The position numbers were made by a program, and so were the translations under genes. Positions 8,869 to 18,254 of a stretch of 64,000 bases of DNA are shown one piece after another; the stretch's first letter is position 1; each line of letters starts with the position of its first letter. The DNA comes from Streptomyces sp. NBC_00178 (lineage in GTDB: Bacteria > Actinomycetota > Actinomycetes > Streptomycetales > Streptomycetaceae), in NCBI RefSeq assembly GCF_036206005.1, contig NZ_CP108143.1, positions 2,914,001 to 2,978,000 on the forward strand, given 5' to 3'. The notes under the pieces are model-generated. The model was not told the origin of the DNA. It saw only the letters and a list, made by a program, of their open reading frames with translations, and did no database searches.

Positions 8869-9723
8869 TCAGGCGGTGGTGCGACCGCTGCCGGCCAGAC
8901 GCGGCAGGATGCGGAAGCCGATGCCGCCGGCGATCATCGTCGCCGCGCCGACCAGCAGGAAGGTGGTCTCGGCCGCGCCGGTCTCGGCCAGCTCGTCCTT
9001 GCCCTTGCCCTGCTCGACCGGCTGGTTGCCGGCACTGTCCGTGTCGGTGTTGTCGGCGCAGGCCGCACCGTCGAGGTCGACGGTGCAGGTGCCGGCGCCG
9101 CCGTCGGTGCCGCCGTCCCCTCCACCGGTCACGGAGCCGGTGCTCCCGCCGTCGGTGCCACCGTCGGTGGTCCCGCCGTCGGTCCCGCCGTCCGTGGTGC
9201 CGCCGTCGGTCGTCCCACCGTCCGTGGTCCCACCATCGGTCGTCCCACCGTCCGTGGTCCCACCATCGGTCGTCCCACCGTCCGTGGTCCCACCATCGGT
9301 GGTCCCACCATCGGTCGTCCCACCGTCGGTCGTCCCACCGTCCGTGGTGCCACCGTCGGTCGTCCCACCGTCCGTGGTGCCACCGTCCGTGGTGCCGCCG
9401 TCGGTCGTCCCACCATCGGTGGTGCCACCGTCGGTGGTCCCGCCGTCGGTGGTCCCGCCGTCGTCGACACCGCCGGCCCCGGCACCGCCGTCGGTCGTCC
9501 CACCGTCGGTGGTCCCGCCGTCGGTCGTGCCACCGTCCGTGGTCCCGCCGTCCGTGGTCCCGCCGTCCGTGGTCCCGCCGTCGGTCTCACCGATCACTCC
9601 GGCGTCCACACCGATGGTGATGCCGACGGCCTGGGCGGCGCCCGCCGCGGTGAGCGAGGCGCCTGCCGCGATAACCGCGCCCGCGGCTATGCGCGCGACG
9701 CGTACTCGCGTCTTCTTCGTCAT
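8869..9723 (-). CDS. Sortase-anchored Thr-Asp-Gly repeat surface protein
   Basis: A 284-residue secreted protein. Residues 1-32 form a signal peptide ending AGAAQA. Residues about 48-195 are an almost unbroken run of roughly 25-30 TTDGG pentapeptides with one interruption (GAGAGGVDD), then a Gly/Ser/Thr stretch and a segment with two cysteines ([10 protein letters not shown]). The C-terminus has the sorting signal LAETG (245-249), a hydrophobic helix and a basic tail. LAxTG is the form known for Streptomyces class E sortase substrates, so the protein is probably linked to peptidoglycan. The repeats are acidic and could extend the protein through the wall or bind cations (inference). No sortase gene is in this window. 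Confidence 0.88.
   Translation of the reverse strand: MTKKTRVRVARIAAGAVIAAGASLTAAGAAQAVGITIGVDAGVIGETDGGTTDGGTTDGGTTDGGTTDGGTTDGGTTDGGAGAGGVDDGGTTDGGTTDGGTTDGGTTDGGTTDGGTTDGGTTDGGTTDGGTTDGGTTDGGTTDGGTTDGGTTDGGTTDGGTTDGGTTDGGTTDGGTTDGGTDGGTTDGGTDGGSTGSVTGGGDGGTDGGAGTCTVDLDGAACADNTDTDSAGNQPVEQGKGKDELAETGAAETTFLLVGAATMIAGGIGFRILPRLAGSGRTTA
9130..9590. repeat. Tandem 15-bp repeat array coding TTDGG
   Basis: An array of near-identical 15-bp units on the plus strand (variants of GTCCCACCGTCGGTC / GTGCCACCGTCCGTG), interrupted once near 9460-9490. Third-position variants fall in patterned runs (for example repeated pairs at 9210-9300), showing amplification in larger blocks of 30-60 bp. It lies wholly within the surface-protein gene. 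Confidence 0.9.
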
Positions 9724-10072
9724 CTGTTGCTACCCCCAGTAGCTGATCTCGTCGATGGAGCAGCCGTATGCGGTCCTCGGCCCTGCGGGGTCACGCTCTC
9801 CGCGGGGCCACGCCGTACCGTGGTCATCCCGCCCTCCCCCGGCCGCGCCTGTCCCGGACATACGCGTGCTGTCCTAGCACCCTGTCCAGGGATAAGGACT
9901 ACGTCAAGGCGGTTCCGGTGGTATTCGCGGTGTTATAGGGGCCCTTGACGGCTATTCAGGGGTGCGACTGTGACCCATTCACCACAACTTTCCCGCAGTC
10001 CGTGGTTCCGCCTCCGCATACGCGAAGAGCCCGGGCATCCCCTGCCCGGGCTCAACCACCGTACGGATACGG
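9724..10072. other. Intergenic region upstream of the surface protein and downstream of prfB
   Basis: 349 bp without a gene. It holds the prfB hairpin at 10025-10051 and presumably the promoter and 5' leader of the surface-protein gene, which reads leftwards. I found no -35/-10 pair with good spacing and no RNA structure that I recognise. Confidence 0.6.
10025..10051 (-). terminator. prfB terminator hairpin
   Basis: Arms GAGCCCGGGCA (10025-10035) and TGCCCGGGCTC (10041-10051) form a perfect 11-bp stem around a 5-nt loop, 22 nt beyond the prfB stop. Confidence 0.75.
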
Positions 10073-11179
10073 CTACTTCTCGCTCTGCTTGCGCCAGCGG
10101 ATACCGGCCTCCACGAAGCCGTCGATCTCGCCGTTGAAGACCGCTTCGGGGTTGCCCATCTCGAATTCCGTGCGCAGGTCCTTGACCATCTGGTACGGGT
10201 GCAGGACGTACGACCGCATCTGGTTGCCCCAGGAGTTTCCGCCGTCGCCCTTGAGCGCGTTCATCTTCGCCTGCTCCTCCTGGCGGCGGCGCTCGAGGAG
10301 CTTCGCCTGGAGGACGTTCATCGCGGACGCCTTGTTCTGGATCTGCGAGCGCTCGTTCTGGCAGGAGACGACGATGCCGGTGGGCAGGTGGGTCAGGCGC
10401 ACCGCGGAGTCCGTGGTGTTGACGCCCTGGCCGCCGGGACCCGAGGAACGGTAGACGTCCACGCGGAGTTCGGACTCGTCGATCTCGACGTGGTCCGTCT
10501 GCTCGACCACGGGCAGCACCTCGACACCCGCGAAGGAGGTCTGGCGACGGCCCTGGTTGTCGAAGGGCGAGATGCGGACGAGCCGGTGGGTGCCCTGCTC
10601 GACGGAGAGCGTGCCGTAGGCGTACGGGACCTCGACGGCGAAGGTGGTCGACTTGATGCCGGCCTCCTCGGCGTACGCCGTCTCGTAGACCTCGGTCTTG
10701 TAGTTGTGCCGCTCGGCCCAGCGGAGGTACATGCGCTGGAGTTTCTCCGCGAAGTCCGCCGCGTCGACGCCGCCGGCCTCGGCCCGGATGGTCACCAGGG
10801 CCTCCCGGGCGTCGTACTCGCCGGAGAGGAGCGTGCGGACCTCCATCTCGTCCAGCGCCTTGCGGACCGACTGCAGCTCGGACTCCGCCTCCGCGAGGGC
10901 ATCCGCGTCGCCCTCGTCCTCGGCGAGCTCGAAGAGCACCGCGAGGTCGTCGATGCGGCCGCGCAGCGCCTCGGCCTTGCGGACCTCGGCCTGGAGGTGC
11001 GAAAGCTTGCTGGTGATCTTCTGTGCCGCCTCCGGGTCGTCCCAGAGGGACGGGGCCGCCGCCTGCTCCTCGAGCGCGGCGATGTCAGCCCTCAGCGCAT
11101 CGAGGTCCAGGACGGCCTCGATCGACCCCATGGTCGAGGAGAGGGACTTCAGCTCTTCGGAAATATCGACGACTGCCAC
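10073..11179 (-). CDS. prfB: Peptide chain release factor 2
   Basis: A 368-residue class I release factor. The tripeptide SPF at 204-206 is the RF2 selector for UGA/UAA, and GGQ at 249-251 ([10 protein letters not shown]) is the peptidyl-tRNA hydrolysis motif. The N-terminal helical domain and length are normal. The reading frame is continuous, so the autoregulatory +1 frameshift found near codon 26 of many bacterial prfB genes is absent here. UGA is the most frequent stop in this GC-rich genome, so RF2 should be heavily used. A kinase gene ends 71 bp upstream on the same strand's far side. Confidence 0.97.
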   Translation of the reverse strand: MAVVDISEELKSLSSTMGSIEAVLDLDALRADIAALEEQAAAPSLWDDPEAAQKITSKLSHLQAEVRKAEALRGRIDDLAVLFELAEDEGDADALAEAESELQSVRKALDEMEVRTLLSGEYDAREALVTIRAEAGGVDAADFAEKLQRMYLRWAERHNYKTEVYETAYAEEAGIKSTTFAVEVPYAYGTLSVEQGTHRLVRISPFDNQGRRQTSFAGVEVLPVVEQTDHVEIDESELRVDVYRSSGPGGQGVNTTDSAVRLTHLPTGIVVSCQNERSQIQNKASAMNVLQAKLLERRRQEEQAKMNALKGDGGNSWGNQMRSYVLHPYQMVKDLRTEFEMGNPEAVFNGEIDGFVEAGIRWRKQSEK

Positions 11180-11249
11180 GGGTCCAGCCTAACGGCTGGA
11201 CGAGTGAACCTGGCCCTCCCCCGGATCCGGCCCGGCACGGAGCCCGGTC

Positions 11250-12485
11250 TCAGGGGGTCGCGGGCGCCGAATTCCGCGTGTCCTCGGGGGCCGACCCGGT
11301 GTCGTCGCCGCCGATGGCCAGCCAGCCGCCGACACCCAGGGCCGCGCACAGGGCGACCACGGCGACACCGAGGGTGATCCTGCGCTTGCGGACGGCCGCA
11401 GACCTGTTCCGGGCGGACCCGGGGCGGGGCCGGCCCGGGGCACGCGGCGCGCGGGCGGTGCCGAGGGGGCCGCCCGCCAGTTCGTCGGGCCCGGGTACGC
11501 GCATGCTCGTGTGGGTGTCCCGGTTGGAGTCGGGGCTCGACCCGGGCACGAGCGGGACCGCGCCCCGGCGGCGCGGCTCCTCGGCGGCCGGGGCGTAGGG
11601 CTGCTCGTCGTAGGCCTGCGGCTGCTCGGTGTCCGGCTCGTCGACGTCGAGCGGGGGTATCCCCGACAGGAGCGGGAGCAGCGCGCGCAGGCCGGCGGCG
11701 AGCTCGGACGCGCGCAGGCGGGAGGCGGGAGCCTTGGCCAGGCACTGGACGAGGAGCTGCCAGAGCTCCTCGGGGATGCCCGGCAGCGGCACGACCGTCT
11801 CGGTCACGTGGCGGCGCAGGACGGCCCCGGGATGCCCGCCGCCGAAGGGGGTGAAGCCCGCGAGGAGCTCGTAGAGCACGGTCGCGAGCGCGTAGATGTC
11901 CACGGCGGCGCGCGGCGGGAGGCCTTCGACGATCTCGGGAGCCAGGTAGTCCGGCGTGCCGATGATCTTGGTGGCCTTCGTACGGCGGGGGGTGTCGATC
12001 AGCTTGGCGACGCCGAAGTCGGTCAGCAGGGCGGGGTGCGAGCCGCCGGGGCCGGCCGGGCCCTCCATGTCGAGCAGGATGTTCTCCGGCTTGACGTCGC
12101 GGTGCACGACTCCGGCGCGGTGGGCGGCGGCGAGGCCGTCGGCGACGTCGGCGATGATCGCCACCGCGGCCTCGGGTGCGAGGCGGCGCTCCCGGTCCAG
12201 ACGGGTGCGCAGGTCGGTGCCCCGCACGAGGTCCATCACCAGGGCCAGGTCGGTGCCGTCCACCACGAGGTCGCGGACGGCGACGACGTGCGGATGGCCG
12301 AGTCCGAGCAGCGCGGTGCGCTCCTGCACGAAGCGGCCCACGAGCTCCTGGTCGGACGCGAGGTCCTCGCGGAGCAGCTTGATGGCGACCGGACCCTCGG
12401 GCCCCTCACCGAGCCACACCGTGCCGGCGCTGCCACGCCCCAGGATCTGGTGCGCGGTGTACCGGCTGCCGATATTCCGTGCCAA
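11250..12485 (-). CDS. pkaB: Receptor-type Ser/Thr protein kinase (PkaB-like)
   Basis: A 411-residue Hanks-type kinase. I chose TTG 12485 because GGGAG precedes it by 5 nt and the kinase fold starts at residue 9; the frame stays open to 12578. Visible elements are the glycine loop GRGSAGTV (16-23), Lys36 in VAIK, HRDVKPEN (128-135), DFG (156-158) and APE (182-184). A Pro-rich linker (270-360) leads to one membrane helix (about 370-392) and a tiny outer tail, so there is no sensor domain. Size and position next to a 545-residue kinase match the S. coelicolor pkaA/pkaB pair, the basis for the symbol. It is the second gene of the pair and should respond by cytoplasmic or membrane cues. Confidence 0.9.
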   Translation of the reverse strand: MARNIGSRYTAHQILGRGSAGTVWLGEGPEGPVAIKLLREDLASDQELVGRFVQERTALLGLGHPHVVAVRDLVVDGTDLALVMDLVRGTDLRTRLDRERRLAPEAAVAIIADVADGLAAAHRAGVVHRDVKPENILLDMEGPAGPGGSHPALLTDFGVAKLIDTPRRTKATKIIGTPDYLAPEIVEGLPPRAAVDIYALATVLYELLAGFTPFGGGHPGAVLRRHVTETVVPLPGIPEELWQLLVQCLAKAPASRLRASELAAGLRALLPLLSGIPPLDVDEPDTEQPQAYDEQPYAPAAEEPRRRGAVPLVPGSSPDSNRDTHTSMRVPGPDELAGGPLGTARAPRAPGRPRPGSARNRSAAVRKRRITLGVAVVALCAALGVGGWLAIGGDDTGSAPEDTRNSAPATP

Positions 12486-12632
12486 GACTGCTCCCTCAGC
12501 GGCTGGCGTTGACCCCCCGGTCGACAAAGTTACGCGGCGATCGGGGGGTCGCGTGCCCTGGATGGCGCCAACCTTCACTTCTGCGGGCGAATTGACCCCG
12601 CGGAAGTCGACAAAGACACAGGCAGGGGCGGT

Positions 12633-14270
12633 CTACTGGCCGGTGGAACCGCTGGAGCTGCCCGAGCCGCCCCCCAGGTCCTCGAACCACTTGGTGACGT
12701 TGTCGATGCCGTCCCCTATGGCGCTCCAGAAGCTCTGTCCCTGGGCGACCCAGTCCTGAAGCGGCGTCAGCTCCCAGATGAGCCAGGCGGCGACGATCAG
12801 CAGCACCACCGAGAACAGGCATCCCTTGAGGCAGCCGAGCCCCGGGATGCGCATCGGGTTGGCGCTGCGCTGCCTCGGCCGGCGCGGCTCCGGCGGCTGC
12901 GGCGCGGGGCGCTGCTGCGGCGCGTACTGCTGCCGCTGGGGCTGCTGCTGCGGCTGGCTGTAGCGCTGGGGCTGCTGCTGCTGCTGCGGCGGGTACTGCT
13001 GGTGCTGGGGGCGCTGCTGACGCTGGGGCTGCTGCTGCGCCTGCGGCGGCTGCTGCTGGCGCTGGGGGCGGCGGCGCAGCGGGTCCTGGCTGGGGTCGAG
13101 GTACTGGACCTGCGTCTGCTCGTTGCGGTCGCGGGCCGCCCTGAGCTGGGACTGCCAGGGGTGCGGCTCGTCGGGCCGCGGAGGGCCGTCGGGGTGCGGC
13201 GGCACGGGCGGCATCATCGCCGTCGGATCGGCCTGGCCGGCCGGCCCCCCGGTCTGCTGCATGACGCTGGTCGGGGCGGCCGGGTCGTAGGAGCCCGCGT
13301 TGCCGGGCAGCACCTGCGTGAGGTCCGCGGCGCCGGGGATGTCCGGTACGGCGGCGGGGGCCGGGTCGGGGGCGAGCAGGGCGCCCACGCCCTCGGCTGC
13401 GGCGATCTGGGCCGAGTTCGCGTGCACTCCGACGCCGGCGCCGACGGTGCGCAGCGCGCGGGCCAGGCTGACGGCGCTGGGCCGCTGGCCGGGGTCCTTG
13501 CGCAGGCAGCGCTCGATGACCGTCCACAGCGGCTCCGGCACGTTGCCGGGGCGCCGGGGCTCCTCGCTGAGGTGCCGGTGCAGGACTTCGAGTGCGGAGC
13601 CCCCGGCGAACGGCGGGCGGCCGGTGACCAGCTCGTACAGCAGGATGCCCGCGCCGTAGATGTCCACGGCGGAGGTCTGGGGGCGGCCCTCGGCGGACTC
13701 GGGCGCCACGTACGCCGGGGTGCCGACGAACTCGTGGGTCCGGGTCAGCCCCGGGGAGTCCGCGAGACGGGCGATGCCGAAGTCGGTGAGCATCGGGTGC
13801 ATCTCGCCGTTGCGCTCGTCGAGGAGCACGTTGGCCGGCTTGAGGTCGCGGTGGACCACGCCGTCGGCGTGGCTGGCGGCGAGCGCGTCCGCGATCTGGG
13901 CCGTGAGCAGCGAGGCCGCGACCGGGGTGAGCGGGCCGTTCTCGCGCAGGTAGCGGTGCAGGTCGGGGCCGTCGACCAGGTCCATCACCAGGGCGAGGAG
14001 ATCGCCCTCGACGACGAGGTCCCGGGTCCGGACGATGTTCGGGTGGGTGAGCCGCAGCAGCACGGAGCGCTCGCGCAGGAACCGCATCACGACGTCCGCG
14101 TCGTTGGCCAGCTCCTCCTTGAGCACCTTGATCGCAACGGTCTCGCCGGGCTGCCCGGCGACGGCCGCCTCGGCGCCCGCGGTCTCCCGCTGGCGGGCTC
14201 GCCAGACGGTGCCCGTGGCGCCGCGTCCGAGCGGCTCCTCGAGCAGGTACTTGCTGCCTACCGGCCGCAC
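12633..14270 (-). CDS. pkaA: Receptor-type Ser/Thr protein kinase with Gln/Pro-rich linker (PkaA-like)
   Basis: A 545-residue Hanks-type kinase from GTG 14270, which has GGGAG 8 nt upstream; the frame extends to 14462 but without a convincing start. Key residues are the glycine loop GRGATGTV, Lys48 in VAIK, HRDLKPAN (140-147), DFG (163-165) and APE (189-191). After the catalytic domain (about 8-275) comes a low-complexity segment, with residues 400-465 almost entirely Gln, Pro and Arg. One membrane helix (about 484-500) and a 45-residue outer tail rich in Gly/Ser follow. It is divergent from the FHA protein gene at 14679, a likely phosphothreonine-reading partner. The symbol follows the matching S. 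coelicolor gene pair. Confidence 0.9.
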   Translation of the reverse strand: MRPVGSKYLLEEPLGRGATGTVWRARQRETAGAEAAVAGQPGETVAIKVLKEELANDADVVMRFLRERSVLLRLTHPNIVRTRDLVVEGDLLALVMDLVDGPDLHRYLRENGPLTPVAASLLTAQIADALAASHADGVVHRDLKPANVLLDERNGEMHPMLTDFGIARLADSPGLTRTHEFVGTPAYVAPESAEGRPQTSAVDIYGAGILLYELVTGRPPFAGGSALEVLHRHLSEEPRRPGNVPEPLWTVIERCLRKDPGQRPSAVSLARALRTVGAGVGVHANSAQIAAAEGVGALLAPDPAPAAVPDIPGAADLTQVLPGNAGSYDPAAPTSVMQQTGGPAGQADPTAMMPPVPPHPDGPPRPDEPHPWQSQLRAARDRNEQTQVQYLDPSQDPLRRRPQRQQQPPQAQQQPQRQQRPQHQQYPPQQQQQPQRYSQPQQQPQRQQYAPQQRPAPQPPEPRRPRQRSANPMRIPGLGCLKGCLFSVVLLIVAAWLIWELTPLQDWVAQGQSFWSAIGDGIDNVTKWFEDLGGGSGSSSGSTGQ

Positions 14271-14678
14271 GTCATGCGCTCCCTGCTGATCGTTGTGCCG
14301 GCGGTACCCCCGGTCCCGCCCGGATATCCCGGCCCACTCTAGTGCCGCGGTACGGGGCACCGGCCGGTCGTCCTCCGGTCGTGTTCGAGGGAAGACGCCG
14401 ACACGGAAGAGTTGGTTGCCGAACGAGTGTGCAGCACGTCCCGGGCAGGACCAAGCAGGCACTTTTGCACCCGTACTCGGCCAATCAAGATCACTTAGCG
14501 GTCACCCCCGGGCGTGTTGTCAGCGGCAGGTGCGAGGATGCCAGCAGCACGGAACCGTGTGGTCGCGAGACTCACGTTCCGTGACGACCTGTACCGGACG
14601 ACGCGTCCGTGCCGGGTGGGGGGAATCACAGGGCGGCTCCCCCTGCCGGCACCCCGCGCAGAAGGGACCGCTGACGCG

Positions 14679-17600
14679 ATGCAGATCCGGCTGACCGTCC
14701 TCGCGCCGCGCAGCGGCCAGACCCCGCCGCGCGCCTGCGACGTGCTCGTCACCGCCCCCGCGGGGACGGCCCTCGCGGCCGTGGCCTCCGGGCTGGCCAC
14801 CGCGGTGTCCGGCCCGGAGGGATCCCTGGGCGGCGGTGCCACCGTGCTGTACGCGGGGCGCGACCGCCTGGACCCGCAGCGCTGCGCCCTCGGCGAGCCG
14901 CCCCTGGTCGACGGCGCCGTGCTCTCCCTCCAGGTGCCCGGTGAGGACGAGGCGGCCGACGACGCCGTCCCGGCGCGGCTGCACGTGATCGCGGGCCCCG
15001 ACGCCGGAGGGGTCCACCTGCTCCACGGCGGGCAGATCCGCATCGGCCGCTCCGCGGAGGCCGACGTCCCGCTGGACGACCCGGACGTGTCCCGCCTGCA
15101 CTGCGCGGTCACGGTCTCCCGGGACGGCCGGGTCTCGGTGTCCGACCTGGGCTCCACCAACGGCACCTCGCTGGACGGCGCGGAGGTCGGCGGGCGCCCG
15201 GTGCCGCTGCTGCCGGGCGCCCTGCTGCGGCTCGGCGAATCCACGCTGCGGCTGACCTCCGGCACCCGCACGCCCGCGCTCACGACGACACCGGACGGCG
15301 AAGGCCACCTCCGGGTCGCCCGGCCCGACGCCGGCGCCGCCCACGGCCCGGACGGGCCGGGAGCCGGCTCCGACGGGGAGACGCACGGCTACAGCGCCGC
15401 ACCCTCGGGGCGGAGCGCCCACGACCCGTTCGGCGAAGGCCCGTCCGGCCATGACGCCCACCTCGACGGCGCCCACGGGCACGGCGCCGGCCTCACCCCC
15501 GGCGGAGCCACCAGACGGGGCGGCATAGGGGCCTGGGCCCGGCGCCTCGCCGGCGGCAGGGCCGAACCGGGCCCGGAGGCGTCCCACGACGCGGGGCGGG
15601 CCGACGACGCCACCGCCGCGCACACCTTCCCGGCCCCCTCCCCCTCTCCCTCGGCCCCGGCCGGGACCTGGCCCGACCCCGCGACCGTGCTCCTCACGGC
15701 GCTCGGTCCCGGCCCGCGCCTGTGGGAGCGCGGCACCGCGCACCCCGAGGCCATGGTCGTACGGCTGGGCACGACCGAGCGCGCGGACCTGCCCGCCGTT
15801 CCGGTCACCGTGGGACTCCGCGAAGCGGGCTCGCTCGGCCTCGCCGGGCCCCGCGAGAGGCTGTCCGGGCTCGTCCGCTCGACCGTGGCGCAGCTCGCGG
15901 CGCTGCACTCCCCGTTCGACCTGGAGATCGTGCTCATCAGCGCGGACCGCGCCCGGAGCCCGGAGGAGCGGCGGCGCGAGTGGTCCTGGCTCGGCTGGCT
16001 GCCGCACCTGCGCCCCATGCACGGCCAGGACTGCCGGCTGCTCCTCGCGTACGACCGCGAGCAGGCCGCCGCCCGCGCGGCGGAGCTGACCCGGCGCGTG
16101 GAGGAGGGACCCCTGGGCTCCGGCTGGGCCAGCGCGGACCGGTCCGCGGTGGCCGCGGCTGCCCGCCGGCACACCGGGCCGCGCACCGTGGTGATCGTCG
16201 ACGGCGACCCCGGATCAGCGTCGCTGCGCGAGACCACCGCGGCGCTCGCGGGCTCCGGTGCCGCTGCCGGCATCCACCTGATCTGCCTGGCCGAGACACC
16301 GGCCGCCTCCCCCACCTCCCCGGTCACCGCGACCTACGACAGCGCCTGCCGGGCCTCGATCGCCTTCCGCGAGTGCGGTGCGGTGGCCCTGCTGAGCGGT
16401 GATGTGGCGACCGCGCTGCGGCTGCTGCGCACGGCGGGCGGCCAGGCCGCGGGACACGGCACCGTCGCCGCGGTGGACGCGGTCTCGGCCGCCTGGGCCG
16501 AGCGGTTCGGGCGCGCGCTGGCACCGCTGCGGGACGAGGGCTCCGCGTCCCTGACCGGCCGGCCGATGGCCGCGGCCGCTCTGCCCCCCTCCGCCCGGCT
16601 GCTGGACGAGCTGGGGCTCGCCCGGGCCACCCCCGCCTCCCTGATGGCCCGCTGGGCCTCCACCGCGGAGGACCAGCCCGGCGCGACGGTGCGCGTGGCC
16701 ACGACGCCCGGCGCCGACCTGGACCCGGCCGGCTCCGGCCGCACCCTGAGCACGGGCCCGCGGGTCGGTGCCCCCCGCGAGTCCCCCGAGCACACCCCGT
16801 TCCGGGGCGGCGGGGCGACCAGCTCCGGCGCGGGCGGCTCCGCCTACCCGGCGGGCTCCGGCGGCGGTGCTTCCCCCCGGATCGGCGCCCAGCGGCGCGA
16901 CAGCGGCGCCGCCGCGCCCTCCTCGCACTACGCGGGCCGTCCCGTGCTCGTGCTGGGCGCCGGCCCCCGGGGCCCGCTGTCCGTGGACCTGGCCGACGAA
17001 GGACCGCACCTCCTGGTCGAGGGCCCCGTCGGCAGCGGCCGTACGGAGCTGCTGCGCGCCGTCGCCGCCTCCCTGGCGTCGGCCGCCCGTCCCGACCGGC
17101 TCGGCATCCTCCTGATCGACGGGGCGGGCGGCGAGCACGGGGAGCGCGGCGAGGGCCTGCGCCCGTGCACGGAACTGCCCCACGTCTTCACCCACCTCGT
17201 GGCCTCGGACCCCGTCCGGATGCGGGAGTTCGCCCAGGCGCTCGGCGGCGAGCTGAAGCGCCGGGCGGAGCTGCTCGGGGACCTGGACTTCACCGACTGG
17301 CACGCGCGGTACGAGGAGTCGCGGGCACCGCAGCCCGGCCGGCGGCCCGCCGGTGCCGTGGAACAGCGCGGCGACCTCGACACACCCGCGGGCGGCACCC
17401 TGCGGCTTCGGCCCGCCTCGGCCCGCCCCGTGGACCCGGGTCCCTCCCCGCTGCCCCGGCTGGTCGTGCTGGCCGACGACTTCGACGCCCTGGTCGCCCC
17501 GGCACTCGGCAGCCCCGGCCGCCCGTCCGCCGGGTCGGTGGTGCGCGTGCTGGAGGCCGTCGCCCGGGACGGCGGGCGTCTCGGCGTCCACCTGGTCGCG

Positions 17601-17975
17601 ACGTCCGCCCGTCCCGACCGCACCGAGGACACCGAGCTGGCCCGGGGCGCCCGGCTGCGCATCGTGCTCGACCCGCCGGTCGTCCCCCCGTCCCCGGACG
17701 AGGCCGCGCCGGGCCGCGGGCGGCTGGGCCATCCGGACGGCAGGGTCACTCCGTTCCAGGGCGGCCGGGTCACCGGCCGGATCCCGCGCACGGCGACGCA
17801 GCGCCCCACCGTCGTGCCGCTGGAGTGGGAGCGGATGGGCGATCCCCCCACACGTCGGCCCGTGCGTGAGCTGGGCAACGGCCCCACGGACCTGGCTCTT
17901 CTGGCCAGCGCCCTGGAACGGGCCGCCCGTTCCGTGAACGCCGGGCGGCTGCCTCCGCTGCTCCCGCACTCCTGA
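14679..17975 (+). CDS. FHA domain protein with FtsK/EssC-like P-loop module
   Basis: A 1098-residue protein from ATG 14679, with AAGGGA 11 nt upstream; the open frame begins at 14514. The N-terminal ~95 residues look like a ubiquitin-like/YukD-type fold as in EssC. An FHA domain follows (about 100-195; GRS, SRLH and NGT motifs), then a long Gly/Pro/His linker. A first EssC-like module follows (about 335-600) with no P-loop that I can find. A second module has GPVGSGRTE (782-790), where the P-loop lysine is Arg, and the Walker B-like LVVLADDFDAL (928-938). The FHA domain should bind phosphothreonine made by the divergent kinases (inference). Unlike EssC it has no obvious membrane helices. A regulatory or scaffolding role is as likely as a translocase. 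Confidence 0.8.
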   Translation: MQIRLTVLAPRSGQTPPRACDVLVTAPAGTALAAVASGLATAVSGPEGSLGGGATVLYAGRDRLDPQRCALGEPPLVDGAVLSLQVPGEDEAADDAVPARLHVIAGPDAGGVHLLHGGQIRIGRSAEADVPLDDPDVSRLHCAVTVSRDGRVSVSDLGSTNGTSLDGAEVGGRPVPLLPGALLRLGESTLRLTSGTRTPALTTTPDGEGHLRVARPDAGAAHGPDGPGAGSDGETHGYSAAPSGRSAHDPFGEGPSGHDAHLDGAHGHGAGLTPGGATRRGGIGAWARRLAGGRAEPGPEASHDAGRADDATAAHTFPAPSPSPSAPAGTWPDPATVLLTALGPGPRLWERGTAHPEAMVVRLGTTERADLPAVPVTVGLREAGSLGLAGPRERLSGLVRSTVAQLAALHSPFDLEIVLISADRARSPEERRREWSWLGWLPHLRPMHGQDCRLLLAYDREQAAARAAELTRRVEEGPLGSGWASADRSAVAAAARRHTGPRTVVIVDGDPGSASLRETTAALAGSGAAAGIHLICLAETPAASPTSPVTATYDSACRASIAFRECGAVALLSGDVATALRLLRTAGGQAAGHGTVAAVDAVSAAWAERFGRALAPLRDEGSASLTGRPMAAAALPPSARLLDELGLARATPASLMARWASTAEDQPGATVRVATTPGADLDPAGSGRTLSTGPRVGAPRESPEHTPFRGGGATSSGAGGSAYPAGSGGGASPRIGAQRRDSGAAAPSSHYAGRPVLVLGAGPRGPLSVDLADEGPHLLVEGPVGSGRTELLRAVAASLASAARPDRLGILLIDGAGGEHGERGEGLRPCTELPHVFTHLVASDPVRMREFAQALGGELKRRAELLGDLDFTDWHARYEESRAPQPGRRPAGAVEQRGDLDTPAGGTLRLRPASARPVDPGPSPLPRLVVLADDFDALVAPALGSPGRPSAGSVVRVLEAVARDGGRLGVHLVATSARPDRTEDTELARGARLRIVLDPPVVPPSPDEAAPGRGRLGHPDGRVTPFQGGRVTGRIPRTATQRPTVVPLEWERMGDPPTRRPVRELGNGPTDLALLASALERAARSVNAGRLPPLLPHS

Positions 17976-18254
17976 CGGTCCCGGCCGGCCGCCGGGCCCA
18001 CGCCGTCCGGCACCTCGCCACGCCCTCCGCCGATCGCGGACGTTCCTCCACGAGGCTGTTTCGTCATGACGTCACGAGCCCATCACGATCACCGAGTTGA
18101 GGGCGAAGACGGTATTGCGGCACCGGTGCGCCGGGCGTAGGACTGTGCGCACGGACGACGTGAACCGGGCCCCGGCGGGAGACGTGAACGACACTGCGGC
18201 GAGCCGCGGTCGGTGCCGGTTCGCGTACATGCGCACAGAAGAAACGGGGCAGAG

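Noticed and set aside
9130-9590. Possible CRISPR array
   Set aside because: The units are contiguous 15-bp coding repeats without unique spacers, and no cas genes are present.
8828-9742. A plus-strand ORF of PPSVV repeats opposite the TTDGG protein
   Set aside because: It is the reverse reading of the same tandem array. The minus strand has a signal peptide, sorting signal and matching C-terminal helix; the plus strand has none.
10073-11179. Absence of the prfB programmed frameshift as an anomaly
   Set aside because: The continuous frame is common in actinomycetes, so it is noted in the annotation but is not a finding.
14514-14678. N-terminal extension of the FHA protein to the first ATG of the open frame
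   Set aside because: The extension lacks domain character, overlaps the likely promoter region of the divergent kinase, and the ATG at 14679 begins the recognisable fold.
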